This document shows, piece by piece, positions 17,170 to 24,485 of a stretch of 38,114 bases of DNA. A program made the translations under genes and the position numbers. Below the pieces are notes generated by a model. That model saw nothing but the letters and a program-made list of their open reading frames with translations, made no database searches and was not told the DNA's origin. Numbering within the stretch: position 1 is the stretch's first letter; each line of letters opens with the position of its first letter. This stretch comes from Psychrobacter sp. UBA3962. GTDB taxonomy: Bacteria; Pseudomonadota; Gammaproteobacteria; Pseudomonadales; Moraxellaceae. The stretch spans positions 1-38,114 of the forward strand of contig NZ_DGDC01000050.1 in NCBI RefSeq assembly GCF_002385225.1. The letters run 5' to 3'.

Positions 17170-18657
17170 ATGAGTGCTACTTTATTTGACCCTAAAACTA
17201 TTCGTCAGCAACCAACGGATAATTCACACTCAGCTGAAAGCCTAGCTGTGGATAGCTTAGCTCAAGCCAACCATCCTACTGGCACAGCAAAAAAGAAAGT
17301 TTATATTGCCACCCAAGGCTGTCAGATGAACGTATATGACTCAGAAAAAATGGGTAACGTGTTGGGTGATTCTCATGACATGGTGGTCACTGACAATATC
17401 GAAGAAGCCGATGTGCTGCTGATGAACACCTGCTCTATTCGCGAAAAAGCGCAAGAAAAAGTATTCTCTGAGCTGGGCCGTTGGCGCAAGTTGAAAGAAG
17501 ACAATCCTGATTTGGTTATCGGTGTGGGTGGCTGCGTGGCCTCACAAGAAGGCGATAACATTCAAAAGCGTGCTCCTTATGTCGACATAGTGTTCGGACC
17601 ACAAACTCTTCACAGATTGCCTGAGCTGTATGACAAATCAACAACTCAGCGTAATATAAAACCCAAAGACCGTATCGGTACGGTTGACGTGTCGTTCCCA
17701 AGTATCGAAAAGTTTGATTTCCTACCTGAGCCAAAAGTAGAAGGGTATCGTGCCTTCGTTTCTATCATGGAAGGCTGCTCAAAGTATTGCTCATTTTGTG
17801 TGGTGCCCTACACTCGTGGCGAAGAGCTATCACGGCCACTAGATGATGTGTTGGCCGAAATTGATAGCTTGGCTGAACAAGGGGTGCGCGAAATTACCTT
17901 ACTAGGTCAAAACGTAAACGGCTATCGCGGTGAAAAAGACGATGGGAGCATTTGCCGTTTTGCTGAGTTATTACATTATGTGGCCCACGTGGATGGTATC
18001 GAGCGTATTCGCTATACCACCAGCCATCCGCTTGAATTTACTGATGACATCATCGAAGCCTATGCCAAACTACCACAGTTGGTATCACATTTACATCTGC
18101 CGGTTCAAAGTGGCTCAAATAAAATCTTGGCGGCCATGAAACGCAACCATACCATCGATGTGTATATCAATCAGATCAAGAAACTGATGGCGGTGCGCCC
18201 TGATATGCATTTGTCCAGTGACTTTATCATCGGCTTCCCAGGGGAGACCGAAGAGGACTTCCTAGACACTTTAAATTTAGCCAAAGACTTAGACTTCGAT
18301 CACTCTTATAGCTTTATTTATTCAAAACGTCCTGGAACACCAGCTGCCGAGCTGCCCGATGATGTGAGCCTTGCGACTAAAAAAGAGCGTCTGGCCATCT
18401 TCCAAAAGGTCATCGTTGACTCTACGTTGAAGAAAACCCAGGAAATGGTGGGTAAAACCTTACGAGTAATGGTAGAAGAGATCGCTGATCGCTATCCAGA
18501 GCAATTGCTTGGCACAGCAGACAACACCCGTTCTGTACTTTTTAAAGCCACTGAACAACAGAAAAAAGATTTGATGGGTAAATTTGTCACCGTAAAAATC
18601 ACTGACTTCGTGAGTCCACATATGGTGCGCGGTGAATTGGTCGATATTTTAGGCTAA
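17170..18657 (+). CDS. miaB: tRNA-2-methylthio-N6-isopentenyladenosine synthase MiaB
   Basis: Radical SAM methylthiotransferase that converts i6A37 to ms2i6A37 in tRNAs reading UNN codons. I start it at ATG 17170 (495 residues, MSATLFDPKT); the frame is open to a TTG at 17056, but that has no ribosome binding site and gives a foreign hydrophobic N-terminus. The UPF0004 domain cysteines are Cys51, Cys88 and Cys122, and the radical SAM cluster CSKYCSFC uses Cys203, 207 and 210. PYTRG and LLGQNVNGY follow, and a C-terminal TRAM domain ends near VRGELVDI. It is monocistronic with an extended -10 promoter and a strong terminator. Confidence 0.96.
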   Translation: MSATLFDPKTIRQQPTDNSHSAESLAVDSLAQANHPTGTAKKKVYIATQGCQMNVYDSEKMGNVLGDSHDMVVTDNIEEADVLLMNTCSIREKAQEKVFSELGRWRKLKEDNPDLVIGVGGCVASQEGDNIQKRAPYVDIVFGPQTLHRLPELYDKSTTQRNIKPKDRIGTVDVSFPSIEKFDFLPEPKVEGYRAFVSIMEGCSKYCSFCVVPYTRGEELSRPLDDVLAEIDSLAEQGVREITLLGQNVNGYRGEKDDGSICRFAELLHYVAHVDGIERIRYTTSHPLEFTDDIIEAYAKLPQLVSHLHLPVQSGSNKILAAMKRNHTIDVYINQIKKLMAVRPDMHLSSDFIIGFPGETEEDFLDTLNLAKDLDFDHSYSFIYSKRPGTPAAELPDDVSLATKKERLAIFQKVIVDSTLKKTQEMVGKTLRVMVEEIADRYPEQLLGTADNTRSVLFKATEQQKKDLMGKFVTVKITDFVSPHMVRGELVDILG

Positions 18658-18730
18658 ACCGGTAGCGGCCTGTTGACTTAAGTGTCAGTTGACTTAAATA
18701 TAGCCACCACCATTAAAGACTGCCAATATC

Positions 18731-18768
18731 AAAAAAGGGTTCAATGACAAATCATTGAACCCTTTTTT
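18731..18768. terminator. Bidirectional terminator, miaB and LysE-family gene
   Basis: Perfect 17-base stem (18731-18747 and 18752-18768, core GGGTTCAATGA/TCATTGAACCC) with a CAAA loop and six-base A/T flanks on both sides, between convergent genes. Confidence 0.9.
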
Positions 18769-18787
18769 AGTTATAGTAAATCCTTAA

Positions 18788-19450
18788 TCAAATATCTACA
18801 GTGACCACTTCCCACAGCAAGGCGACAGCGATCGCTATAAATATCAAACCACAGATTCTATTGAGCCAAAGCAGTCTTGAGCCTTGCCCCAACCAGCCTG
18901 AGAGTTTGGTGCCGCCTAGGGTATAAACCATCTGCCAACTGCTCTCACTAATAAAAAACCCTAACGTGAGCCACACATATTGTGGCCACAGTGGTGCGCT
19001 AAAATTAATGAACTTTGGAAAAAAAGCGGCGAAAAACAAAATGGCTTTGGGGTTAGATAGCGATACCCACATCCCCTGCCGAAACCGCTGACTGGCCGAT
19101 TTTAGGCCCTTTTTTAGGCTTTGAGTACTCTGTGCCCCTGAATCTTTCGCAAACTGCACATTATCAGTGGCATTTCGCCAAGACTGCAGACCCAGATAAA
19201 TCAAATATAAGGAACCGGCCACTTTCATTACCGTCAGCAGCCATGGCAATTTTCGGCTAATGATATCGATGCCCAATAGCGCCGAAACCAGTAGCATAAA
19301 TAGTCCGAAGCTCAGGCCAGCCAATACCCATAGCGTCTGACGTACGCCATGATTAAGCCCGTACTGGAAGGCGAGCAACATATTGGGTCCGGGTGTGGCG
19401 GAGACAATGAAGGTACTAACAAAGAACAGCAGAAATACGGAAACGCTCAT
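18788..19450 (-). CDS. LysE/RhtB family amino-acid exporter
   Basis: Inner-membrane exporter, 220 residues, with six predicted helices. The family signature is at the N-terminus: a first helix followed by SATPGPNMLLAFQYGLNHG (about 17-35), where the PGPN motif is diagnostic. FVSLSNPKAILFFAAFFPKF-type sequence (here WVSLSNPKAILFF) follows in the fourth helix. Relatives export homoserine, threonine, leucine or other amino acids; the substrate is not predictable. The ATG at 19450 has AAGGCA upstream. It shares the strand with argE, but a terminator-like hairpin at 19488-19519 separates them, so cotranscription is uncertain. Confidence 0.92.
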   Translation of the reverse strand: MSVSVFLLFFVSTFIVSATPGPNMLLAFQYGLNHGVRQTLWVLAGLSFGLFMLLVSALLGIDIISRKLPWLLTVMKVAGSLYLIYLGLQSWRNATDNVQFAKDSGAQSTQSLKKGLKSASQRFRQGMWVSLSNPKAILFFAAFFPKFINFSAPLWPQYVWLTLGFFISESSWQMVYTLGGTKLSGWLGQGSRLLWLNRICGLIFIAIAVALLWEVVTVDI

Positions 19451-19487
19451 GCAGCATTGCCTTAAAGTTGGGAGCTATAGAGATTAT

Positions 19488-19519
19488 AAAACCGGCTATT
19501 TTATACCAATAGCCAGTTT
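19488..19519 (-). terminator. Probable argE terminator
   Basis: A 12-base stem with one mismatch (19489-19500 and 19508-19519, core GGCTATT/AATAGCC) followed on the minus strand by TTTTATAATC. It lies about 60 bases after the argE stop. Confidence 0.6.
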
Positions 19520-19520
19520 A

Positions 19521-19560
19521 TAGTAAAAGCCATTAACCCTATGTAAAAGCCATTAGCCCA
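19521..19560. repeat. 20-base tandem duplication after argE
   Basis: Two adjacent 20-base units, each with the core GTAAAAGCCATTA (from 19523 and 19543), differ at only a few positions. They lie between the argE stop and its terminator hairpin. Confidence 0.6.
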
Positions 19561-19579
19561 GTACTGCAATAGAAGACCA

Positions 19580-20791
19580 TTAACCCTGCAATGAGCCAAG
19601 CACTTTGTCCAAGAACACATCGCACTCGGCCATTTGATCTAATTCAACGAATTCATTGGCCTTATGCGCCTGTTCGATACTGCCTGGGCCACAAATAACG
19701 GTAGGAATCCCTGCATTGGTGAACTGACCACCCTCTGTGGCATAGGCCACCTTATGGCGTGCTGAAGAATTGACTAAGCCTGCTATTAACTCCTGTAGAG
19801 TTTCACTTTCACTGTCTGTCATGGCTGGCACGCTTTCTAATTGCTCAATCTCAATACCCGTATTCCCATCTACTTGCTGCATCTGCTGATTAAGCTCGCC
19901 AATCTTTTGTTTGATAGCCGGAAGAATATCTGCTGTGCCCATGGTCGGCAAGTTTCGATAATCAAAGGTAAATTCACAAAGATTAGGCACAATATTGGTC
20001 GCTGTACCGCCTTGAATAGTGCCTATCGATAATGTGGAGTAAGGCACATCAAATAGAGGATCTACTTGATCAGACTCTGCCAATTGACCTGCCAGCTCAT
20101 CAATAAATCCAATCAACTTGGCAGCGTAACTGATGGCATTTACCCCTTGATGAGTTAAAGAGGAATGAGCTGATTTACCATGCACGGCGCAGCGGAATAC
20201 TGAAATGCCCTTATGGGCAATGACCATTTTCATAGAAGACGGCTCACCAACGATACAATAGTCGGGGCGGATGCCACGCTGCTTTAAGTCCTCTAGCATT
20301 AACGGAGCCCCTAAGCAGCCCACCTCTTCATCAAAGGACAACGCCAGATGTAGTGGCTTGGTCAGACTGCCTTGCTTTGACAGTGCCTCTGCCTTGGGCA
20401 ACAGACTCAAAGCGCTGGCAATAAAGCCTTTCATGTCACAAGCACCGCGGCCATAAAGCTTATCGCCTCGTATTACCGCCTCAAAGGGGTCAGAATCCCA
20501 ATCTTGACCCTCAACTGGCACCACATCAGTATGCCCAGACAGCACAATACCGCCACTGGTTGTCTGTTGTTCAGAGTCATTACTAGCTGCAACAGTGACA
20601 AATAAGTTGGCCTTACTGCTGTCCTCATTAAAGGTCAATACCGGCGATAAGCCCAAGCTCTCGCAATACGCTTGCACGTCTTCAATAAGGGCTAAGTTAG
20701 AATGACGGCTCACTGTATCAAAGCCAATTAATCGCTTGAGCCACTCTATACTGTTACTGGGATAAAGGGTGGTTTGATTTAGCGAGGTCAT
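19580..20791 (-). CDS. argE: Acetylornithine deacetylase (M20 family)
   Basis: Metal-dependent hydrolase removing the acetyl group from N-acetylornithine in arginine synthesis. The 403-residue product has the M20 core: His87 and Asp89 in LSGHTDVVP, Asp119 in GRGACDMKGF, the catalytic Glu155-Glu156 pair in FDEEVGCLG, Glu183 in VGEPSS, and a C-terminal His in IEQAHKANEF. The dimerisation (lid) domain with HGKSAHSSLTHQGVNAI lies between. AAGGA supports the ATG at 20791. A deaminase gene lies 31 bases upstream on the same strand, so they may be one transcript. ArgE versus other M20 peptidases (DapE) is decided by overall pattern, so some doubt stays. Confidence 0.92.
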   Translation of the reverse strand: MTSLNQTTLYPSNSIEWLKRLIGFDTVSRHSNLALIEDVQAYCESLGLSPVLTFNEDSSKANLFVTVAASNDSEQQTTSGGIVLSGHTDVVPVEGQDWDSDPFEAVIRGDKLYGRGACDMKGFIASALSLLPKAEALSKQGSLTKPLHLALSFDEEVGCLGAPLMLEDLKQRGIRPDYCIVGEPSSMKMVIAHKGISVFRCAVHGKSAHSSLTHQGVNAISYAAKLIGFIDELAGQLAESDQVDPLFDVPYSTLSIGTIQGGTATNIVPNLCEFTFDYRNLPTMGTADILPAIKQKIGELNQQMQQVDGNTGIEIEQLESVPAMTDSESETLQELIAGLVNSSARHKVAYATEGGQFTNAGIPTVICGPGSIEQAHKANEFVELDQMAECDVFLDKVLGSLQG

Positions 20792-20822
20792 GATTATTCC
20801 TTACAAAGTTTAAATAATGAAA

Positions 20823-21311
20823 CTAAGAGTTACGCTGCTTCCAAGCTTGCAGATGTAGCGCTTTGACTTCTTCGTCTAGCCCCGCTACAGGACCTTGTGC
20901 CTCAATATTAGGAGAAACTTCATTAATACTTAGGCTATTTATTGGAGACTCAGCAGTGATACCTTGCTGTTGTTGCCATTGCTGCAACTGCTTTGAAGAG
21001 CTGGCATAGACTATGCGACCCAACCCCGCCCAAGCGTGCGCTGCCGAGCACATCGCACAATGCTCCCCTGACGTATACACCACAGCTTGACGGCGTTCCT
21101 CTTTACTCATATTAGCAGCGGCCCATTGTGCCAAAGCCAGCTCAGGATGGTAGGTGGCCTCAAGGCTATTAATGCGGTTACGGTCTTCTTTTAATACCTC
21201 ACCACTGCCAGCCACTAACACGCTACCAAAAGGAGCGTCGCCTGCCTGCAGCGCCTCAGCAGCCAGCTCAATACAGCGTTTTAGATGAGATTCATCCTGT
21301 TTGGTTATCAT
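20823..21311 (-). CDS. Nucleoside deaminase-type protein (CDA fold)
   Basis: Zinc-dependent deaminase-fold protein, 162 residues. The zinc motif is HPE (His55, Glu57), a variant of the more common HAE, followed by EHCAMC (Cys85, Cys88) with the TSGEHCAMCSAAHAWAGLG context seen in a known branch of guanine/cytosine-type deaminases. All three zinc ligands and the proton-shuttle Glu are present, so it should be active; the base or nucleoside it acts on is unknown. A strong AGGAGG ribosome binding site precedes the ATG at 21311. It lies just upstream of argE (31 bases) on the same strand, but has no obvious link to arginine synthesis. Confidence 0.88.
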   Translation of the reverse strand: MITKQDESHLKRCIELAAEALQAGDAPFGSVLVAGSGEVLKEDRNRINSLEATYHPELALAQWAAANMSKEERRQAVVYTSGEHCAMCSAAHAWAGLGRIVYASSSKQLQQWQQQQGITAESPINSLSINEVSPNIEAQGPVAGLDEEVKALHLQAWKQRNS

Positions 21312-21381
21312 TAAAACCTCCTGTTTTCCGGTTATGCTTGATAAGTAATGCTTAGTGCCATTTACGCTTTAATGTAACATA

Positions 21382-21422
21382 AAAAAGCCAGCCCAGTTTA
21401 TCTGTATCTGGACTGGCTTTTT
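21382..21422 (-). terminator. Terminator of the UPF0149 gene
   Basis: A 15-base stem with one mismatch (21382-21396 and 21408-21422, core AAGCCAG/CTGGCTT) and T run on the minus strand, between the UPF0149 and deaminase genes. It makes the deaminase-argE pair a separate unit. Confidence 0.82.
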
Positions 21423-21470
21423 GCTATCAGCAATCAAAGCTATATACGGCTCAAAACGCTAAAGATGCCA

Positions 21471-22127
21471 TTAAGATGGATTGTTTTGATTCATAATATC
21501 AATAACCGGTGGGATAGGCTTAGGCTTTATCCCTTCTTGCTCCAGCTCTTTGGCCGTCTTGGCGTTAATAGATAAACCGGCGATAAGCGGTAGGCTCATC
21601 ATAGATTTGCGAGGTCGGATTGCCAAACTTACGGGCACCATACGTGCAAACTCATATAAATATAGATACGACTCTTCGCCGCCCTCAAACTCATCATCTG
21701 GATCGATACGAATACTGCCAATTTTCGCCAAATCAGAAAAAATAACATTCTCTTCAGCAGTCAACGTGCAATCGGTCACCCCAAAGCCGGTCATAAACCC
21801 ATTGGCCCATTGCTTTAGCGCCATAACGCGCTCATATAAATCATGCTCATCATCTGGCACCAATGGCGAATATTGATAAGCATCGTCTTTGTCTTTTAAC
21901 TGAAACGAGGTATCTTCCGCCTCTTCTGCTAGCAACGTCAAAGCGGCTTCATTAGGAATAGAAAAGCTCAGCTCAGTGAGTAGTTGCTCCCACTCTTCAA
22001 TTTTAGCGGGGGCATGACACACCGTCATCAGCCCAGTCATCAGTCCATGTAGCTCACTAATGGTCACATCGCTCCAATCAGAAAACGCTTTTTCCCAATC
22101 ATTCCAACCTGAAATATCATCATTCAT
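21471..22127 (-). CDS. UPF0149 family (YgfB-like) protein
   Basis: Cytoplasmic acidic alpha-helical protein, 218 residues, of the UPF0149/YgfB family. The recognisable pieces are SELHGLMTGLMTV near the N-terminus, LKQWANGFMTGFGV in the middle, and the EESYLYLYEFARMVPV segment. It is somewhat longer than E. coli YgfB (192). In Pseudomonas aeruginosa a relative represses a cell-wall-linked regulon through AlpA; whether that applies here is unknown. It is divergent from a coiled-coil gene and zapA, the same neighbourhood seen in Pseudomonas and E. coli. AAGGTAA lies upstream of the ATG at 22127. Confidence 0.9.
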   Translation of the reverse strand: MNDDISGWNDWEKAFSDWSDVTISELHGLMTGLMTVCHAPAKIEEWEQLLTELSFSIPNEAALTLLAEEAEDTSFQLKDKDDAYQYSPLVPDDEHDLYERVMALKQWANGFMTGFGVTDCTLTAEENVIFSDLAKIGSIRIDPDDEFEGGEESYLYLYEFARMVPVSLAIRPRKSMMSLPLIAGLSINAKTAKELEQEGIKPKPIPPVIDIMNQNNPS

Positions 22128-22476
22128 TACAATTACCTTTTTATCAACGGTGAGATTTATTACTAAGTGGGGGGGCTATTTATTGCCTTAACTATTTATT
22201 AATCTAGCTATTTATCGATCTAACTGTCTAATCTTAACCAAATAGCTGCTATTAAATAGCCACTAGATCACTACCACTTTTGTTAAATTGTTGCGGTGTA
22301 TTTCGCTAATTTTTTAGCTTAGCTTATGACAAAACATCAAAACCTGAGCCTTTGTAAACACATTCGTTAACAACCTACTGCTAGATATAATGTGGGCATC
22401 TGTGGCATTATTAAAGGTATTATATACATAACCTTGCATTTATATTTTTATCCGACTTTATTAGAAGTGATACTCT
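22128..22476. other. Divergent region between UPF0149 gene and coiled-coil gene
   Basis: 349 AT-rich bases. A TATAAT at 22386-22391, with no good -35, may serve the coiled-coil/zapA pair about 85 bases downstream. No gene or structured RNA recognised. Confidence 0.45.
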
Positions 22477-22950
22477 ATGACTCAGCCTTTAATTGAAAAA
22501 CTGCAGCATTTAGATTCTATATTACACAACGTTCGACAGCGTTATGATGCCTCTCATAATGAGTTACTTTCGCTAAAAGCTGCCCCTCAAGTAGACACCC
22601 AACAAGTTGAGCAATTGCAGCAACAGCTTAGCGACCTTGAGCAAATCTATGAGCAGTCGCAACAAGCCAAACAGCAGCTTGAGCAAGATCTGTCTGATGC
22701 CCAGAGTGTGTTTGAAGACGTGCAACAGCAACAAGAGACTCTAGAACAACTATATAATCAGCTCAATGATGAGCACAAGAGCCTAACTGAAGCGCACAAC
22801 ACACTCAATGACAATTACAATGAGTTGCTACAAAAGTGTGAAGCGTTAGAACAAGCGAATCAAATGTTATTAGAAAAAAACCGCTTGGCAAAAGAGCATA
22901 CCAAAGTAGTGATGCAGCGCTTAACTTTAATTGACCAAGCTGTAGACTAA
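22477..22950 (+). CDS. Gln-rich coiled-coil protein upstream of zapA (possible ZapB-like partner)
   Basis: A 157-residue cytoplasmic protein made almost wholly of heptad-like coiled coil, rich in Gln, Glu and Leu (Gln-rich about 36-90), with no membrane segment, no Cys-based motif and one Cys near the C-terminal third. It sits 42 bases upstream of zapA on the same strand and opposite a UPF0149 gene. In Pseudomonas this position holds a shorter TIGR02449-type coiled-coil protein thought to be division-linked. By position and form I infer a ZapB-like division partner, but there is no recognisable catalytic or binding motif and coiled coils give poor evidence of homology. Confidence 0.75.
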   Translation: MTQPLIEKLQHLDSILHNVRQRYDASHNELLSLKAAPQVDTQQVEQLQQQLSDLEQIYEQSQQAKQQLEQDLSDAQSVFEDVQQQQETLEQLYNQLNDEHKSLTEAHNTLNDNYNELLQKCEALEQANQMLLEKNRLAKEHTKVVMQRLTLIDQAVD

Positions 22951-22992
22951 GACCTACCTAGCTTCTTTATTCTATTTTTTTAAGAGAACACT

Positions 22993-23508
22993 ATGTCCAC
23001 TGATTATCCAAATGACCACGAGCCGCAAGACTCTGAAGTTAGCCTTGAAGAGCAGTCTGTCTTATCTGAAGCTGCCAGCGAAGATTTCACTGAAGAAACT
23101 TACGCGCTAGACAATGAGCCGTATGCAGAAAATATCGACTCTGAAAACTACGATAACGACTACTCTGAACAGTCTATTGCCGATGTAGAGTTAGCAGATT
23201 ACGCAGCTGAACCTGAGTATGCAGCTGTTGATATTAGTATTTTAGAGAAAAGCTATACCATTAACTGCCCAGTAGGTGAAGAACACGAGCTTTTCGCTGC
23301 CAGTGACTTTATCAATAATTTTATTGAAGATCTGCGTGCTCAAGCTCCGCACTTACCTCATGAAAACTTATTGGTGCTTTGCTGTTTAAACCTTTATGAA
23401 AAACTGCAACAGTCAAAAAACATTGCCACAGCCAATGAACAGAGTATTGAGCAGGCCAATCAACTTATTGAACAGATGATTCAAGACATGCAGTTAGCTC
23501 AGCAATAA
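22993..23508 (+). CDS. zapA: Cell division protein ZapA with acidic N-terminal extension
   Basis: ZapA binds and bundles FtsZ filaments at the Z ring. The C-terminal 95 residues, from about VDISILEKSYTINCPVGEEH, carry the ZapA fold: strand-rich head then a long helix rich in Gln and Ile ending QLIEQMIQDMQLAQQ, suited to coiled-coil tetramers. The first 75 residues are a Glu/Asp/Tyr-rich, probably disordered extension not present in the usual 105-110 residue ZapA. AAGAGA is 8-9 bases before the ATG at 22993. It is 42 bases after the coiled-coil gene and ends before a terminator. 6S RNA and ygfA, which often follow zapA, are absent here. Confidence 0.87.
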   Translation: MSTDYPNDHEPQDSEVSLEEQSVLSEAASEDFTEETYALDNEPYAENIDSENYDNDYSEQSIADVELADYAAEPEYAAVDISILEKSYTINCPVGEEHELFAASDFINNFIEDLRAQAPHLPHENLLVLCCLNLYEKLQQSKNIATANEQSIEQANQLIEQMIQDMQLAQQ

Positions 23509-23541
23509 CCATAGATTAGCTGACTATGATGCCCCTATATT

Positions 23542-23574
23542 AAGGCTGCCAAGTATTGTGCAGCCTTTTATTTT
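23542..23574 (+). terminator. zapA terminator
   Basis: Stem AAGGCTGC (23542-23549) with GCAGCCTT (23560-23567), 10-base loop and a TTTTATTTT tail, 34 bases after zapA. Confidence 0.8.
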
Positions 23575-23604
23575 GCAACTGTTTGACCCCTGATTGATCA
23601 AACT

Positions 23605-24063
23605 CTACTTTGCACGATTTGCATGAAAGTCGGTTTGATGATCATAATTACAAAAGAACCAACTGCTCATTTTCTTTAACTGTTGATTCTTTTCAAACAA
23701 CTGCTTTTGTAACTGCTCATATTGGGCCGAAGCTTGTTTCTTTTGTTGACGAGTCAGTCCTTTTTGATGAGTTTTATCTTTAACATTGGTCTCATAAGCT
23801 AGGATTTGTTGCCTAATGGCCTCCACCTCTGTAGTCAGCTCAGCAACTTGGGTCTGATCCGCTTGCGTTAATTGGGCTTGTGGTATGGCCTCAGTCACCC
23901 CTCTATATTCCGCTAAGGGGTAACCGCAATAGTCACAGTCTCTGGGAGTAATAATATCCCCTTTTTTGGGCATGAACTCCTTGGGCGGCTTGGGGTACAT
24001 AAATTTAAAGAAAGCCCACATAGCAAGCCAGATTACGATAAGGGTAAAGACAAATGCAAACAT
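23605..24063 (-). CDS. Membrane-anchored small protein with Cys/His residues
   Basis: Unrecognised 152-residue protein. One N-terminal membrane helix (about 3-22) with no cleavage site is followed by a basic segment and CDYC (Cys43, Cys46). A Gln/Lys-rich helical region (about 65-125), probably coiled coil, is followed by a tail with Cys138, His142 and His147. The pair CxxC and the C-terminal Cys/His could bind a metal together, but this is only a pattern. AGGAA supports the ATG at 24063. It stands alone, convergent with zapA and divergent from nadE. Looks like a lineage-restricted envelope protein; function unknown. Confidence 0.75.
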   Translation of the reverse strand: MFAFVFTLIVIWLAMWAFFKFMYPKPPKEFMPKKGDIITPRDCDYCGYPLAEYRGVTEAIPQAQLTQADQTQVAELTTEVEAIRQQILAYETNVKDKTHQKGLTRQQKKQASAQYEQLQKQLFEKNQQLKKMSSWFFCNYDHQTDFHANRAK

Positions 24064-24485
24064 GATACAATTTCCTAGTTTTGCCCGCTAAATCAATCGG
24101 GCTTAGCTATAACACAAAAATTTGATGTTATACTAAAGGTAATTATATCGTTTTTCGACTACAAAAATCGTTAACAATGGAAACAACAAGAAATTATCCG
24201 CCCTGCTGTATTTGATAAAGTAGGGTTTATATATTGAATAAGAGAAGTAACAAGCTCAAACGTTGTTAGTTGGCGAAATCCGTTAGCTCTTTATATTAGT
24301 AAGATTAACTTGGCAGATAATACTTTTCTAACTTGATAGATAATATTTTAGATTATAAAAATACTAACCCTTTTAATAGAAACGCTAAATTTTACCTGGC
24401 TCAAAATCAACACTAAAAAAATTTAATAAGTTGTTTTTGTAGCGAGGCAAATAGCGCTAATCCCCATAACGAATAGGACCTAATA
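24064..24485. other. AT-rich region upstream of nadE with a 23-base imperfect repeat
   Basis: 422 bases without a gene. Two imperfect 23-base units (24307-24329 and 24330-24352) share AACTTG and AGATAATA. No consensus promoter pair was placed with confidence. I looked for 6S RNA here, because zapA is near, and did not find it. Confidence 0.45.

Noticed and set aside
20823..21311. Inactive deaminase because HAE is HPE
   Set aside because: HPE is a known variant, and His, Glu and both Cys ligands are intact.
24064..24485. 6S RNA upstream of nadE
   Set aside because: No long, bulged double-stranded fold or recognisable conserved segment was found by eye.
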